Below the pieces are notes generated by a model. The model ran no database searches. It was not told the origin of the DNA and worked only from the letters and a program-made list of their open reading frames with translations. From Stenotrophomonas lactitubi (lineage in GTDB: Bacteria; Pseudomonadota; Gammaproteobacteria; Xanthomonadales; Xanthomonadaceae), in assembly GCF_002803515.1 (NCBI RefSeq), contig NZ_PHQX01000001.1:3844001-3908000 (forward strand): a stretch of DNA of 64,000 bases, written 5' to 3'. This document shows positions 28,167-37,609 of this stretch, piece after piece. Positions within the stretch are counted from its first letter, which is position 1, and every line of letters starts with the position of its first letter. Made by a program: the position numbers and the translations under genes.

Positions 28167-29858
28167 TTGAGCAAGCCGCCCGCCGCCACAGGCAATCCCC
28201 CGCTGATCCGGGGCATGAACCGGCGCAGCCAGATCCTGCGCCTGTTGATGCGCTACCGCCATTCCGGCGTGTTCTCCGGCATGAACCTGGACGCTGCCGG
28301 CAGTCACACCGATGTGCCCCCCGACGGCAATCCCGAGCAGTTCGTCAGTGACCTGGAAGCGCTGGGGCCAACCTTCGTCAAGCTCGGGCAGATGCTGTCC
28401 ACCCGCCCGGACATGGTACCGGTGGAGTTCGCCACCGCGCTGGAGCGGATGCAGGAGAAGGTCGCCGAGATCCCGGTGGAACGCATTCATGCCATCGTCG
28501 AACAGGAACTGGGCGCGCCTGTGAACAAGCTGTTCGCCGCATTCGATCCGCAGCCGCTGGGTTGCGCGTCGATCGCCCAGGTGCATCGCGCGGTGCTGCA
28601 TGACGGCCGCGAGGTCGCGGTGAAAGTGCAGAAGCCGGAAGTGGCCGCGCAGCTGCGTTCGGATCTGGAAGTGCTGCGCAGCTTCGCCCTGGCCGCCGAC
28701 CATCTGACCCAGATCGGTCGCCGCGTGCGCCTGCGCGACTGGCTCAACGAGTTCTCCAAGACCCTGATGCAGGAGCTGGACTACCACGCCGAGGCTGAGA
28801 ACCTGTCGCGCTTCGGTCGCCATCTGAAGCCGTTCCGGCGCCTGTGGATTCCGCAGCCGCTGTGGGATTACTGCAGTCATCGCGTGCTGACCATGGAACT
28901 TGCCAGCGGCGTACGCGTGGATGCCATTCCCGATGTGCGCCGTACCGAACAGGCGATGGACCCGCTGGCGGCGGCGCTGATCCGCGGCTATCTGGACCAG
29001 ATCTTCGTGCACGGCGAGATCCATGCCGATCCGCACCCGGGCAATCTGCGGGTACTTCCCGATGGGCGCCTGGCGATCTTCGATCTGGGCATGGTCGCGC
29101 ACATGCCGCCGCGCCTGCGCGAGCGACTGCTGAAGATCCTGTTCGCCGCCGTCGATGGCCGTGGCGAGGAAGTGGCCGACGACCTGATCAGCATCAGCAC
29201 CCGGCTGGAGGCGTTCGATGAAGAGCGTTACCTGCGCGAGACCGGCCAGCTGATCGCGCGCTATGCGGCCAGCGCGAATTTCTCCGAAGGACGTGTGGTG
29301 CTGGACATGGTGCGCATCGCCACCTCGTCCGGATTGCGTACGCCGCCGGAGCTGAGCCTGCTCGGCAAGGCGCTGCTCAATCTTGAAACCGTATGCCGCC
29401 TGCTGGCACCGGACCTGGATACGCGGCGCATCGTCGAGCGCCAGTTGCAGCATGTGATGCGCGCGCGCCTGAAGAAATCGCTGTCGGCGGCCAACCTGGC
29501 CAGCGAAGCCATGGAGGTGCAGCAACTGCTGCGCGACGGACCGCGCAAGCTCTCGGACATCATGGCGCTGCTGGCCGAGAACCGCCTGCAGATGAAGGTG
29601 ACCGGGCTGGAAGAGTCGCGACTGATGGAGAACCTGCAGAAGATCGCCAACCGTGTTGCGGCCGGCATCATCAGCGCAGCGTTGATCATGGCGGCGGCGA
29701 TGATGATGAAGATCGATACCGGCTGGCATGTGCTCGGCTATCCCGCCATCGCCTTGGTGCTGCTGTTGATCGGCGTGGTGCTTGGGCTGGGCATCGTGAC
29801 CAGCGCATTGCTGTTCGATCGGCGTGCGCGTTCGCGCGAGGAACGTGGACATCGATAG
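28167..29858 (+). CDS. ABC1/UbiB-family atypical kinase
   Basis: A 563-residue member of the UbiB/ADCK family, which is needed for ubiquinone metabolism in many bacteria. The invariant nucleotide-loop motif is present as FVKLGQMLSTRPDMVP (K-x-G-Q-x-x-S-x-R). The lysine block is REVAVKVQKPEV, and the catalytic region reads HADPHPGNLRV then AIFDLGMVAHM, with DLG in place of DFG as is common here. Two hydrophobic helices at the C-terminus anchor it in the membrane. The TTG at 28167 with GAGGAG upstream is the likely start; an ATG 16 codons later is the alternative. Confidence 0.88.
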   Translation: MSKPPAATGNPPLIRGMNRRSQILRLLMRYRHSGVFSGMNLDAAGSHTDVPPDGNPEQFVSDLEALGPTFVKLGQMLSTRPDMVPVEFATALERMQEKVAEIPVERIHAIVEQELGAPVNKLFAAFDPQPLGCASIAQVHRAVLHDGREVAVKVQKPEVAAQLRSDLEVLRSFALAADHLTQIGRRVRLRDWLNEFSKTLMQELDYHAEAENLSRFGRHLKPFRRLWIPQPLWDYCSHRVLTMELASGVRVDAIPDVRRTEQAMDPLAAALIRGYLDQIFVHGEIHADPHPGNLRVLPDGRLAIFDLGMVAHMPPRLRERLLKILFAAVDGRGEEVADDLISISTRLEAFDEERYLRETGQLIARYAASANFSEGRVVLDMVRIATSSGLRTPPELSLLGKALLNLETVCRLLAPDLDTRRIVERQLQHVMRARLKKSLSAANLASEAMEVQQLLRDGPRKLSDIMALLAENRLQMKVTGLEESRLMENLQKIANRVAAGIISAALIMAAAMMMKIDTGWHVLGYPAIALVLLLIGVVLGLGIVTSALLFDRRARSREERGHR

Positions 29859-30129
29859 CGTTGATGCATTGTCGTATCCACGCGTGTGGTGGATCTACGA
29901 AAACAGCGCATTCATGCGGTTTTTAATGCAATCGAGCGTGAGTTTTCACGCTCGATTTACGTTCGCGGCGCGATATCGCACGCGCGATTTCAACAAACAT
30001 TTCAGTCAGGTTCGTGCATGCACTATCGGGTCATCGGCCTGTCATGCAGATGTGCTTGCAGCAGCGCCGGTCGGATGGACACGCGTCGGTACGACGTCCA
30101 TCGCCACCCCGTCACTGCCGAAGCTGCCC
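29859..30129. promoter_or_regulatory. AT-richer gap before opgB with one SMAG element
   Basis: A GTAG-type palindrome (minus orientation, GTATCCACGC...GTGGATCTAC) lies at 29874-29898. The stretch 29920-30010 is unusually AT-rich for this genome (GTTTTTAATGCAATCG, GAGTTTTCACGCTCG) and probably contains the promoter. The frame is open through it, but the encoded residues do not look like a protein. Confidence 0.45.
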
Positions 30130-32235
30130 ATGCTCTGGATTCTGCTGCTGTCGCTGTTGTTGTTGTCCTGGTTGTTCCTCGCGTCCGCAAAGTGGGTGTG
30201 GTGGAAAGCCGGCTTGTTCTCGCTGTTGCTGCTGGCGCTCAGCGCCTGGTGGCTGATCGACAAGCTGTCCGGTGACGGACTCAACGCCGCTACCCTGTAC
30301 CACCTGGGTGCGGACATGGAAGGCGCCGGTGTCGCCGACTTCAAGGGCTATATCGCCGGCTTCATCGTGCTGGCTGCTGTGTCGCTGCTGCCGCTGTTCG
30401 CGACGCGGGTGAAGCGTTGGCGCCGCCCCACGGCCGGTGGTGCGTGGTTTGCCGGTTTCGCCGCGCTGTGGGTGGCCACGATCATGATCAGCCCGCTGGC
30501 GCGCGATGGCCAACGCCTGTACCAGCAGCTGCGCCCGGTGGATTTCGCCCGTATCGCCCCCGAATACCAGGTGCCCACGCAGGCTCTGCAGCGCCCACGC
30601 AACATCGTCTGGATCTACGGCGAGAGCCTGGAGCGCACCTATCTGGATGAGGCCGTGTTTCCCGGCCTGATGCCCAATCTCAACCGCTTGGCGGCCAAGT
30701 CGCTGGATGTGCGCGGGCTGGCCTCAGCCGAAGGCGGCGGCTGGACCATCGCAGGCCTGGTGTCGTCGATGTGCGGCGTGCCGCTGACCACCTCGCAGGG
30801 TGATGAGAACAGCATGGACCGGATGGGCAGCTTCCTGCCCAAGGCCGTGTGCCTGGGTGACTACCTGAAGCAGCAGGGCTACACCAACCATTACCTGGGC
30901 GGTGCCAACGGCCAGTTCGCCGGCAAGGGCCAGTTCCTGGCCAGTCATGGCTTCGATGAAGTACATGACCTGGCCTGGTTCAAGCAGCAGAAGAAGATCG
31001 GCCGCATCCACTACTCGGCATGGGGCGTGCATGACGACGTGCTGCTGGACACTGCCTACCAGCGCTTCGAGCAGCTGTCGCGGCAGGACACACCGTTCAT
31101 GCTCACCACGCTGACCATGGACACGCACCACCCGGCCGGGCATCTGCCGGTGGCATGCAAAGGCACGCGTTACCAGAGCCAGCACGGCAACATCAGCATG
31201 CTCAATGCGCTGAAGTGCACCGACCGCCTGATCTCGCAGCTGGTCGAGCGCATCCAGGCCAGTCCGTATGGCAAGGACACGCTGATCGTGATCGCTTCAG
31301 ATCACCTGGCCATGCCCAATGACCTCAGCCATATCCTGACCAAGCAGAAGCGCGAGAACCTGCTGCTGTTCCTCGGTGACGGCGTGGCCCCGCGCCAGCT
31401 GGCGGCCGAAGACGGCTCGACGCTGGACTCCGGTGCCACCCTGCTCAGCCTGCTCGATCCGAACCTGCAGACGATGGGCTTTGGCCGTTCGCTGCTGGAC
31501 GAAAAGCGCGCGCCGAGTGCCAGCGCCGCCGCACGCCACGATGGCGGCCGCGACTATCCGCAGTACCTGGCCTTCGCCCGCTCGCTGTGGCTGGGTGAAC
31601 CGACCCGGCAGCTGAAGATCGACGGCGATGACCAGGTCGTGGTCGGCCTGCAGCACGTGCAGCCGCCGGTGCTGCTGGAGTACGACAAGGACTGGGACCT
31701 GAAATCGGTGTACCTGGAAAACACCTCGCGCCAGTTCGACGATGCTGACCCGGACAACACACTCGCCTACGTCGATCGCTGCACCGCGTTCGAGGATGGC
31801 TCAGCCGACGGCGACTGGTGCGCACTGCTGGTGAACCGCGACAACGGCATCAAGCTGTACCGCGATGGCCAGCTGCGCACCGGCATCGACGTGGATGCGC
31901 CGCTGGATGCGTTCCAGGGCCCCCGCCCCAGCGTGCGCCAGGCACACATGATCACGCAGAAGGGCCGCCGTACCCGCGCCGGCCAGTACATGCTGCAGCT
32001 GGTGGCGAGTACGCGCCCGGATCGCGGCTTCTGGATCGAAGCGGTGTCTTCGCAGCGCAAGGTGGTGCTGGCCCAGCAGTGGGTGCAGCCCGATGCAGAC
32101 GGCAAGATCAACGTGTCGTTCGGTCTTGACCACGAAGTGGACGATCTGGAAATCCGCGCGTGGTTGAACCACGCCGAGAAGCTGGCAGTGGATACGTTCG
32201 CACTGGTGCCCTCACGCGGGCGACCGCGGGGGTAA
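30130..32235 (+). CDS. opgB: Phosphoglycerol transferase I (osmoregulated periplasmic glucans)
   Basis: A 701-residue inner-membrane enzyme that transfers phosphoglycerol to periplasmic glucans. Three or four hydrophobic helices occupy residues 1-140, then comes a periplasmic alkaline-phosphatase-superfamily domain. NIVWIYGESLERTYLDEAVF provides metal ligands, and the nucleophile Thr lies in GGWTIAGLVSSMCGVPLT. DTHHPAGH and VIASDHLAMP are further metal sites. The C-terminal ~150 residues form an extra domain as in E. coli MdoB/OpgB. The start is set at the ATG at 30130 (MLWILLLSLL). The glucan synthesis genes opgGH are not in the window. Confidence 0.88.
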   Translation: MLWILLLSLLLLSWLFLASAKWVWWKAGLFSLLLLALSAWWLIDKLSGDGLNAATLYHLGADMEGAGVADFKGYIAGFIVLAAVSLLPLFATRVKRWRRPTAGGAWFAGFAALWVATIMISPLARDGQRLYQQLRPVDFARIAPEYQVPTQALQRPRNIVWIYGESLERTYLDEAVFPGLMPNLNRLAAKSLDVRGLASAEGGGWTIAGLVSSMCGVPLTTSQGDENSMDRMGSFLPKAVCLGDYLKQQGYTNHYLGGANGQFAGKGQFLASHGFDEVHDLAWFKQQKKIGRIHYSAWGVHDDVLLDTAYQRFEQLSRQDTPFMLTTLTMDTHHPAGHLPVACKGTRYQSQHGNISMLNALKCTDRLISQLVERIQASPYGKDTLIVIASDHLAMPNDLSHILTKQKRENLLLFLGDGVAPRQLAAEDGSTLDSGATLLSLLDPNLQTMGFGRSLLDEKRAPSASAAARHDGGRDYPQYLAFARSLWLGEPTRQLKIDGDDQVVVGLQHVQPPVLLEYDKDWDLKSVYLENTSRQFDDADPDNTLAYVDRCTAFEDGSADGDWCALLVNRDNGIKLYRDGQLRTGIDVDAPLDAFQGPRPSVRQAHMITQKGRRTRAGQYMLQLVASTRPDRGFWIEAVSSQRKVVLAQQWVQPDADGKINVSFGLDHEVDDLEIRAWLNHAEKLAVDTFALVPSRGRPRG

Positions 32236-32242
32236 AGGGGGT

Positions 32243-32809
32243 TCGGCAGGGCTGCGCCCTGCACCTGCAGAATCAACGGCAACGGCAACTTCAAAAGCGG
32301 GCAACCCGTGGGATGGCGGGGCACTGTGGGTTTGCGGGGCCGCCGCAAGTACGTCCGTGTAGGCTTGGTCGCCGCATCCATGCGGCTCACACCCCGCAAA
32401 CCCACAGTGCCCCACCTTCGACAGTTTCCCGGTGGTCAGTAGATCCACGCCATGCGTGGATGAATGTCCATCGAAATCGAATATTTCGACAATTGAACGA
32501 AAAGAATCCACGCATGGCGTGGATCTACGTGTCGACCAAGGTCGACACCCACCAACCGCAGCGCGGTCGACACCCACCGAGAGCGCGCCGTGCCATTCCG
32601 ACAGATCGCGGGAAACTGTCGAAGGCGGGGTGGGTCCGGTTGCGGGGGTGTAAGCGCCATGGATGGCGCGCCCAAGCCTACAGGGACGTACTTGCGGCGT
32701 CCCCCGCAACCGGACCCACCCCGCCATCCCACAGGAAACCCGCTTTTGCTTCGGCAGTTGCTGTTGCCGTTGCTTCGGCTTCGGCAGGTGCAGGGCGCAG
32801 CCCTGCCGA
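32243..32809. repeat. Pair of ~190-bp structured repeats in inverted orientation
   Basis: The left element (32243-32431) and the right element (32609-32809, inverted) align end to end. Shared landmarks are an outer TCGGCAGGGCTGCGCCCTGC, AAAAGCGGG, GTGGGATGGCGGGG, CGCAAGTACGTCC(G/C)TGTAGGC, and an inner CTTCGACAGTTTCCCG. Inside each lies a long stem whose two strands differ between copies yet stay complementary: ACTGTGGGTTTGCGGGG with its partner versus TGGGTCCGGTTGCGGGG with its partner. A small stem CCGCATCCATGCGG is likewise replaced by CGCCATCCATGGCG. The centre (32432-32608) has SMAG elements at 32439-32461 (+), 32506-32527 (-) and 32529-32552 (-). No gene is seen in 32236-32818. Confidence 0.8.
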
Positions 32810-32818
32810 CCCACCCTC

Positions 32819-35248
32819 TTACTGCTGCGGATCTCGGGTGATGTGGATGTCTGTTGGCGTGGACAACGGAATGTCCCGCTCGGCCAGGATCTGCAACAGG
32901 CTGAAATACAGATCACTGCGCGTGCCATACACCTGTCGCGGGCTGGCCACGTAGGCGAAGCTGTTGATGGTGATCTGGCCGCCAGCGATGCTGTCGATGT
33001 ACACCGACGGCGCCGGCTGCTGCAGTACCGTGTTGTGGGCACCGTAGGCATCCAGCAGCGCCTGTCGCAGGCTCGCAACGTCGGTGCTGGCCGGCACCGC
33101 GAACTGGATCTGGATGCGGCCCTGGTTGTTGCCCATCGTCATGTTGCGGATGGTCTTGGTGATCAACTCGGAATTGGGCACGATCAAGGTGGATTTGTCG
33201 CTCACCTGGATCTCGGTCGAACGCACGTTGATGCGCTTGATATCACCTTCCTGGTCACCCAGCTTCACCCAGTCACCGATCTTCACCGGCCGCTCGGTCA
33301 GCAGGATCAGGCCGGAGACGAAGTTCTGGATGATCGCCTGCAGGCCGAAGCCGATACCCACCGAGAGCGCGCTGACCAGCAGCGCCAGGTTCTTCAGGTT
33401 CAGGCCCATCGCGGTCAGCGCCCACAGGCCCACCAGGATGATGCCGACGTAGCCGGCGATGGTGCTGATCGAATTTCGTGCACCCAGGTCGAGTTCGGTC
33501 TTGGGCAGGTAGGTATCGGTCAACCAGCGCTGCAGCAGTTGGGTCAGGCCCATGCCCACCAGCAGCACCAGCACGCCGGTGACGATGCGGCCCGGCTGCA
33601 GCGTCAGGTCCTTGTTGATCTCGATGCCATTGGCCAGCGAGGCAATGCGTTCAACGATCGTGCCGATGTTGCCGAACGGTGCGGCCAGCGCCAGCAGGGC
33701 GATCAACACTACCAGGGTGCGCAGCATCGCCGACAGCAGCACGCCCGCCTGTTCCAGCTTCGACACGCTCAGGCCGGTGCTGAGCAGGATGGTCTGGCCA
33801 ACCTTGCTGTCGGCGTTGAGCAGCCAGGTGGAGAAATCGTCGACGAACTTGAACAGCAGCGTTGCCGCCAGCACCACGATGCTGCCGCCGATCAGCTGCT
33901 GGTTCACGAACTTGGCGAAGTTCACATAGCCCAGCAGGGTGGCGATGATCGCGGCGACCACGGCGATGTTGCCGGCCACGCGGGCCAGCACCAGCCAGCT
34001 GCTGCGTCGTACCGGCAGCTGTGCGCCAAGACCGTCGGCCTGTGCTTCCAGCTTCGCCTCGGCCTCGGCGGTCTGCCGCCGATGCAGGCGCGCCAGGGTC
34101 ACCAGCATGGCCATGATCAGGCCCAGGTAGGTCAGTGCGATCACGCCGTCCAGCGCCACCGTGGTGACATCGCTGGTGCGCGTGGCGCGATCAAGTGCCA
34201 CCAGCACCGTGCTCAACCAGGCCAGTGCCGCAGCACCCCAGGCGTACTTGCGCAGTTTCAGCGCGGCAGTGTCGTCGAGGTTCAGCAGCCGCCAGGAAGG
34301 CCGCTTGGGCACCAGCAGGCAGGCGCTGAGCGCGGAAATGAAGGCCGCCGCGAACGTCGCCGCCTGCACACCTTCAGCCACGCTCTGCAGTCGCGGCGGA
34401 ATCGCGCCGATGGCATCCAGCGCGGCCACCAGCACCACCACGGCGTAACCGGGCAGCAGGGTGCCTACCAGCAGCAGCCACATGGCCAGGCCGGAGCGGC
34501 GCAGGCGGCCGTCGGGGGCGCGCTCGGACGCGGCGAACCGGCGCCCCAGCGCGCGCAGCCACAGGCGCAGCGGGAACATCATCACCAGTGCCGCCGCCAG
34601 CCCCAGCAGCAGCGTGCCCCAACCATGGGTGGCGATGGCCGTGGTCAGCGCAGCACGGCCCTGCTGGGCCAAGGGCGTGACGCGGGCGATGTCGTTCGGC
34701 AACTGGTCGGCCACCTGTCGCCACAGCGTTGGCGACAGCGGCGAGGCGACCTTGCGCCCCAGTTCCTCGGTGCGCTGCGCGTTGCGCTGCTTGTCGATGT
34801 CCGCGCTCAGCTGCTGCGCACGCACGGCGCTGGACTTCGCCTGGGCAATCGATGCCACCAGGGCATCGCGCTGGCGGGTCAGCGTGCGCCGCTGCGCGGC
34901 CAGCTCCGGCGGTTCAGTGGTGTCCTTGGGCGCATCGCCCAGCTGCGTCAGCTGCTCGTTGAGCTGGTCCAGCTGCGGCTGCAGGGTCTTTTCCAGCGCC
35001 TCGGCATCGCGCTTGGCCTGTGATGCAGTTTCCGAAAGCGTGCCCAGCGTTTCGGTGGCCTCGGCGTCAACGCGCTTGCGTGCAACATCCTTCAGCGTGC
35101 TGTCGATCTGCGCCAGCTGCTGCTTCGGTGTGGGGTCGTCATCCTGGGCCAGCGCCGGCACAGCCAGCAGCAATGTGCAGCACAACAGCAGGCCCAACCA
35201 GGGGCCACGCACCAGGATCGTTCGGAAGAAGGAAGACAAGCCAGCCAC
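32819..35248 (-). CDS. MscS-family mechanosensitive channel with DUF3772 domain
   Basis: An 809-residue inner-membrane protein. A signal peptide (ending PALAQ near residue 35) is followed by a periplasmic coiled-coil region (about residues 40-135: ASQAKRDAEALEKTLQPQLD) and a DUF3772 domain (about 140-200). About ten hydrophobic segments come next, then the MscS core. The pore-lining helix region reads ALSVGIGFGLQAIIQNFVSG, followed by the beta domain GDWVKLGDQEGDIKRINVRS. It is predicted to release solutes on hypo-osmotic shock, with a large periplasmic domain like MscK-type channels. Convergent with opgB, another osmotic-adaptation gene. Confidence 0.9.
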   Translation of the reverse strand: MAGLSSFFRTILVRGPWLGLLLCCTLLLAVPALAQDDDPTPKQQLAQIDSTLKDVARKRVDAEATETLGTLSETASQAKRDAEALEKTLQPQLDQLNEQLTQLGDAPKDTTEPPELAAQRRTLTRQRDALVASIAQAKSSAVRAQQLSADIDKQRNAQRTEELGRKVASPLSPTLWRQVADQLPNDIARVTPLAQQGRAALTTAIATHGWGTLLLGLAAALVMMFPLRLWLRALGRRFAASERAPDGRLRRSGLAMWLLLVGTLLPGYAVVVLVAALDAIGAIPPRLQSVAEGVQAATFAAAFISALSACLLVPKRPSWRLLNLDDTAALKLRKYAWGAAALAWLSTVLVALDRATRTSDVTTVALDGVIALTYLGLIMAMLVTLARLHRRQTAEAEAKLEAQADGLGAQLPVRRSSWLVLARVAGNIAVVAAIIATLLGYVNFAKFVNQQLIGGSIVVLAATLLFKFVDDFSTWLLNADSKVGQTILLSTGLSVSKLEQAGVLLSAMLRTLVVLIALLALAAPFGNIGTIVERIASLANGIEINKDLTLQPGRIVTGVLVLLVGMGLTQLLQRWLTDTYLPKTELDLGARNSISTIAGYVGIILVGLWALTAMGLNLKNLALLVSALSVGIGFGLQAIIQNFVSGLILLTERPVKIGDWVKLGDQEGDIKRINVRSTEIQVSDKSTLIVPNSELITKTIRNMTMGNNQGRIQIQFAVPASTDVASLRQALLDAYGAHNTVLQQPAPSVYIDSIAGGQITINSFAYVASPRQVYGTRSDLYFSLLQILAERDIPLSTPTDIHITRDPQQ

Positions 35249-35337
35249 ACCGGTTCACGCGGACCACCGCGCCTGCGCGCGACTATACGGCAGGTGCTGT
35301 AAACGGCGGATGCGCAGGCGCTGGCGGGGGCGGCGGC

Positions 35338-35586
35338 TCAGTACTTCAGCCGCAGCTCTTCCACCTGTGGCTGCTGCAGTGCGTACCACTCCTGGAATTC
35401 TTCCTCGGTGATCTCGTCCGGTGCGTACACCGCGATCGGGTGCCAGGCATGGTCGGTCGGCAACGGCTGGCGCGGCCCGGCGCGCAGGCTGTAGTCCACG
35501 CCTTCGTAGTCCACCAGATCGTCGACCTGCGGCCACTGCTCGCGGGCGAACTGGGTTTCACTCTTCAACAGGATCACCTGGTACAT
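35338..35586 (-). CDS. Small acidic hypothetical protein
   Basis: An 82-residue cytoplasmic protein (MYQVILLKSETQFAREQWPQ...). GGAGG lies just upstream of the ATG at 35586, which sets the start; a longer frame is open but unlikely. It has many Glu and Gln residues and a helical C-terminus (EEEFQEWYALQQPQVEELRL). No known motif was recognised. It is the upstream neighbour of the mechanosensitive channel gene on the same strand, 89 bases away. Confidence 0.7.
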   Translation of the reverse strand: MYQVILLKSETQFAREQWPQVDDLVDYEGVDYSLRAGPRQPLPTDHAWHPIAVYAPDEITEEEFQEWYALQQPQVEELRLKY

Positions 35587-35768
35587 CGGCACCTCCACTG
35601 CGGTTGGATCGGAAAAACGCGGCGCTGGCGGAAGCATACCGCTGCGCCGATGACGGCACGCGCTCCGCCGGGGCGACGGAATGTTCTGGACATGGCCCTC
35701 GCCCCGGCTTCACCCGCCCGTGGCAGTGTCCTCGTCATCGTGGAGGCCCTCTCCTGCCACGCCTGACA

Positions 35769-36263
35769 ATGACCGACCTGCCGCCCCTGAAGACCGTTAC
35801 CGACCTCAAGCTGCCCCGCTACCTGGGCACCTGGTACGAGATCGCCCGCCTGCCGATGCGCCACGAGCCGGAGGGCTGCACCGACGTATCGGCGCATTAC
35901 ACCCTGCTCGACAGCGGCAACGTGGGTGTCACCAACCGCTGCCGCATGGACGGCGAGGTCGAGGAAGCCACCGGTGAGGCGTGCGCGATCGACAACGACA
36001 GCGCGCGGCTGGAAGTCAGCTTCCTGCCCAAGGGCCTGCGCTGGCTGCCCTTCGCCAAGGGTGACTACTGGGTGATGCAGGTGGCGCCGGACTACAGCGT
36101 TGCACTGGTCGGCAGCCCCGATCGCAAGTACCTGTGGCTGCTGGCGCGTGAGCCCCGGCTGGATGCCACCGTGCAGGAACATTATCTGGCAGCCGCACGC
36201 CTGCAGGGCTTCGATCTGTCCGAACTGATCCAGACCCCGCATACCGGCCACCCCACTGCCTGA
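35769..36263 (+). CDS. Bacterial lipocalin (Blc-like, without lipoprotein signal)
   Basis: A 164-residue lipocalin. The first structurally conserved region is KLPRYLGTWYEIARLPMRHE (G-x-W-Y), followed by VTNRCRMDGEVEEATGEACA and YSVALVGSPDRKYLWLLARE, as in the Blc/apolipoprotein D group that binds fatty acids or lysophospholipids. Unlike E. coli Blc, there is no lipobox or signal peptide from the ATG at 35769, so it may act in the cytoplasm unless the start is further upstream. It is followed after 12 bases by an FAD oxidoreductase gene, probably in one transcript. Confidence 0.88.
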   Translation: MTDLPPLKTVTDLKLPRYLGTWYEIARLPMRHEPEGCTDVSAHYTLLDSGNVGVTNRCRMDGEVEEATGEACAIDNDSARLEVSFLPKGLRWLPFAKGDYWVMQVAPDYSVALVGSPDRKYLWLLAREPRLDATVQEHYLAAARLQGFDLSELIQTPHTGHPTA

Positions 36264-36275
36264 GCACCAACGCGC

Positions 36276-37484
36276 ATGGACCTGAAGAGTGGCTACCCGT
36301 GGTGGGCGGTGCGCAACGGCCTGATCCAGGCCTTTCCGCCGCTGGAACAGGATCTGCAGTGCGATGTACTGGTGGTCGGTGGCGGCATCACCGGCGCGCT
36401 GATCGCCGATGAGCTGTCGGCCCATGGGCACGACGTTGCAGTGATCGAGCAGCGCGACATCGGCTGGGGCAGCACCGCAGCCAGTACCGCGTTGCTGCAG
36501 TACGAGATCGACACCCATCTGCTGGAGCTGACTTCGCAGTATGGCGAAGACGCTGCGGCGCTGGCCTACCAGGCATGCGCGGATGCGATCCCGGCCCTGC
36601 GCCAAGTGGCACGCGGCCTGAAGGACGTGGATTTCAAGCAGATGGACAGCCTGTACCTGGCCAGTCGCCGCCGTGACGTACCGCGGCTGATGGCCGAAGG
36701 CGAGGCGCGCCGTGGCATCGGCCTGGATGCGCGCTGGCTGGACCGGGAGGCGCTGCAGGAACGTTTCAGCGTCGATGCCGGCGGCGCGTTGCTGACCCGC
36801 CAGGCCGCGCGCGTGGATCCGTACCGTCTGGCCTATGGCCTGCTCGAGCGTGTGCGTCGGCGCGGCGGCGTGGTCCACGACCGCACCGTGCTGCATGACC
36901 TCACCCCCAGCACGCGCGGCGTGACTGCGCGCACCGAATCCGGCATGCAGATCCGCGCCCGCCACGTGGTGCTGGCGATGGGCTATGCCAACCAGCAATG
37001 GCTGGACCCGCGCGTAGCCCGCAACCGCAGCAGCTACGCCTTCATCACCGACCCGATCAACGCCGACGAACTGGGCTGGCTGCAGCGCACGATGGTCTGG
37101 GAGAGCGCGCGTCCCTACCTGTACCTGCGCGCCACCGGCGACCGCCGGCTGCTGGTGGGCGGGCTGGACGATGCCATCGATATTCCCGCCCGCCGCGATG
37201 GCCGGGTGGAAAGCAAGGCCCGCAAACTGATGAAGCAGCTGCTGCAGTGGTTCCCGCACCTGCAGCCGACGCCGGCGTTCTCGTGGGCGGGCACCTTTGC
37301 CGAGACCGCCGACGGCCTGCCGTTCTTCGGGCCGCATAAGCAGTGGGGCCCGCGGGTGCAGTTCGCCATGGCCTACGGCGGCAACGGCATCACCTATTCA
37401 ATGATCGGTGCCGGGCTGCTGCGGGCCGGGATCGAGCGGCGCCGACACCCGCTGCAGGAGCTGTTCGGATTCGGGCGGTTGTAG
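36276..37484 (+). CDS. FAD-dependent oxidoreductase (DAO family)
   Basis: A 402-residue flavoprotein of the D-amino-acid oxidase/glycine oxidase group. The FAD-binding Rossmann motif is CDVLVVGGGITGALIADEL (G-G-G-I-x-G, about residues 29-47) with the acidic end of strand 2 in VAVIEQRDIGWGSTAAST. The C-terminal block FAMAYGGNGITYSMIGAGLL is the flavin-contacting end. The substrate is not evident: amino acids, sarcosine-like amines or sugar acids are all possible. It is probably cotranscribed with the lipocalin gene upstream. A SMAG palindrome lies 4 bases after the stop. Confidence 0.87.
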   Translation: MDLKSGYPWWAVRNGLIQAFPPLEQDLQCDVLVVGGGITGALIADELSAHGHDVAVIEQRDIGWGSTAASTALLQYEIDTHLLELTSQYGEDAAALAYQACADAIPALRQVARGLKDVDFKQMDSLYLASRRRDVPRLMAEGEARRGIGLDARWLDREALQERFSVDAGGALLTRQAARVDPYRLAYGLLERVRRRGGVVHDRTVLHDLTPSTRGVTARTESGMQIRARHVVLAMGYANQQWLDPRVARNRSSYAFITDPINADELGWLQRTMVWESARPYLYLRATGDRRLLVGGLDDAIDIPARRDGRVESKARKLMKQLLQWFPHLQPTPAFSWAGTFAETADGLPFFGPHKQWGPRVQFAMAYGGNGITYSMIGAGLLRAGIERRRHPLQELFGFGRL

Positions 37485-37488
37485 CGTG

Positions 37489-37512
37489 CAGCCAGGCATG
37501 GCCTGGCTCTAC
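37489..37512 (-). repeat. SMAG palindrome
   Basis: Stem AGCCAGGC/GCCTGGCT ending in CTAC (minus-strand GTAG), directly after the FAD oxidoreductase gene. It may serve as the 3' end of that transcript. Confidence 0.65.
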
Positions 37513-37609
37513 CGCAAGCGGGCGCCGACAGGCATCATTCAAGCAACGCCTGCTAGCGTCGGCCTGTACCGCCGCGTGCTGCGCGGCCCCTCTCCGTTGG
37601 AGCGCCGTC

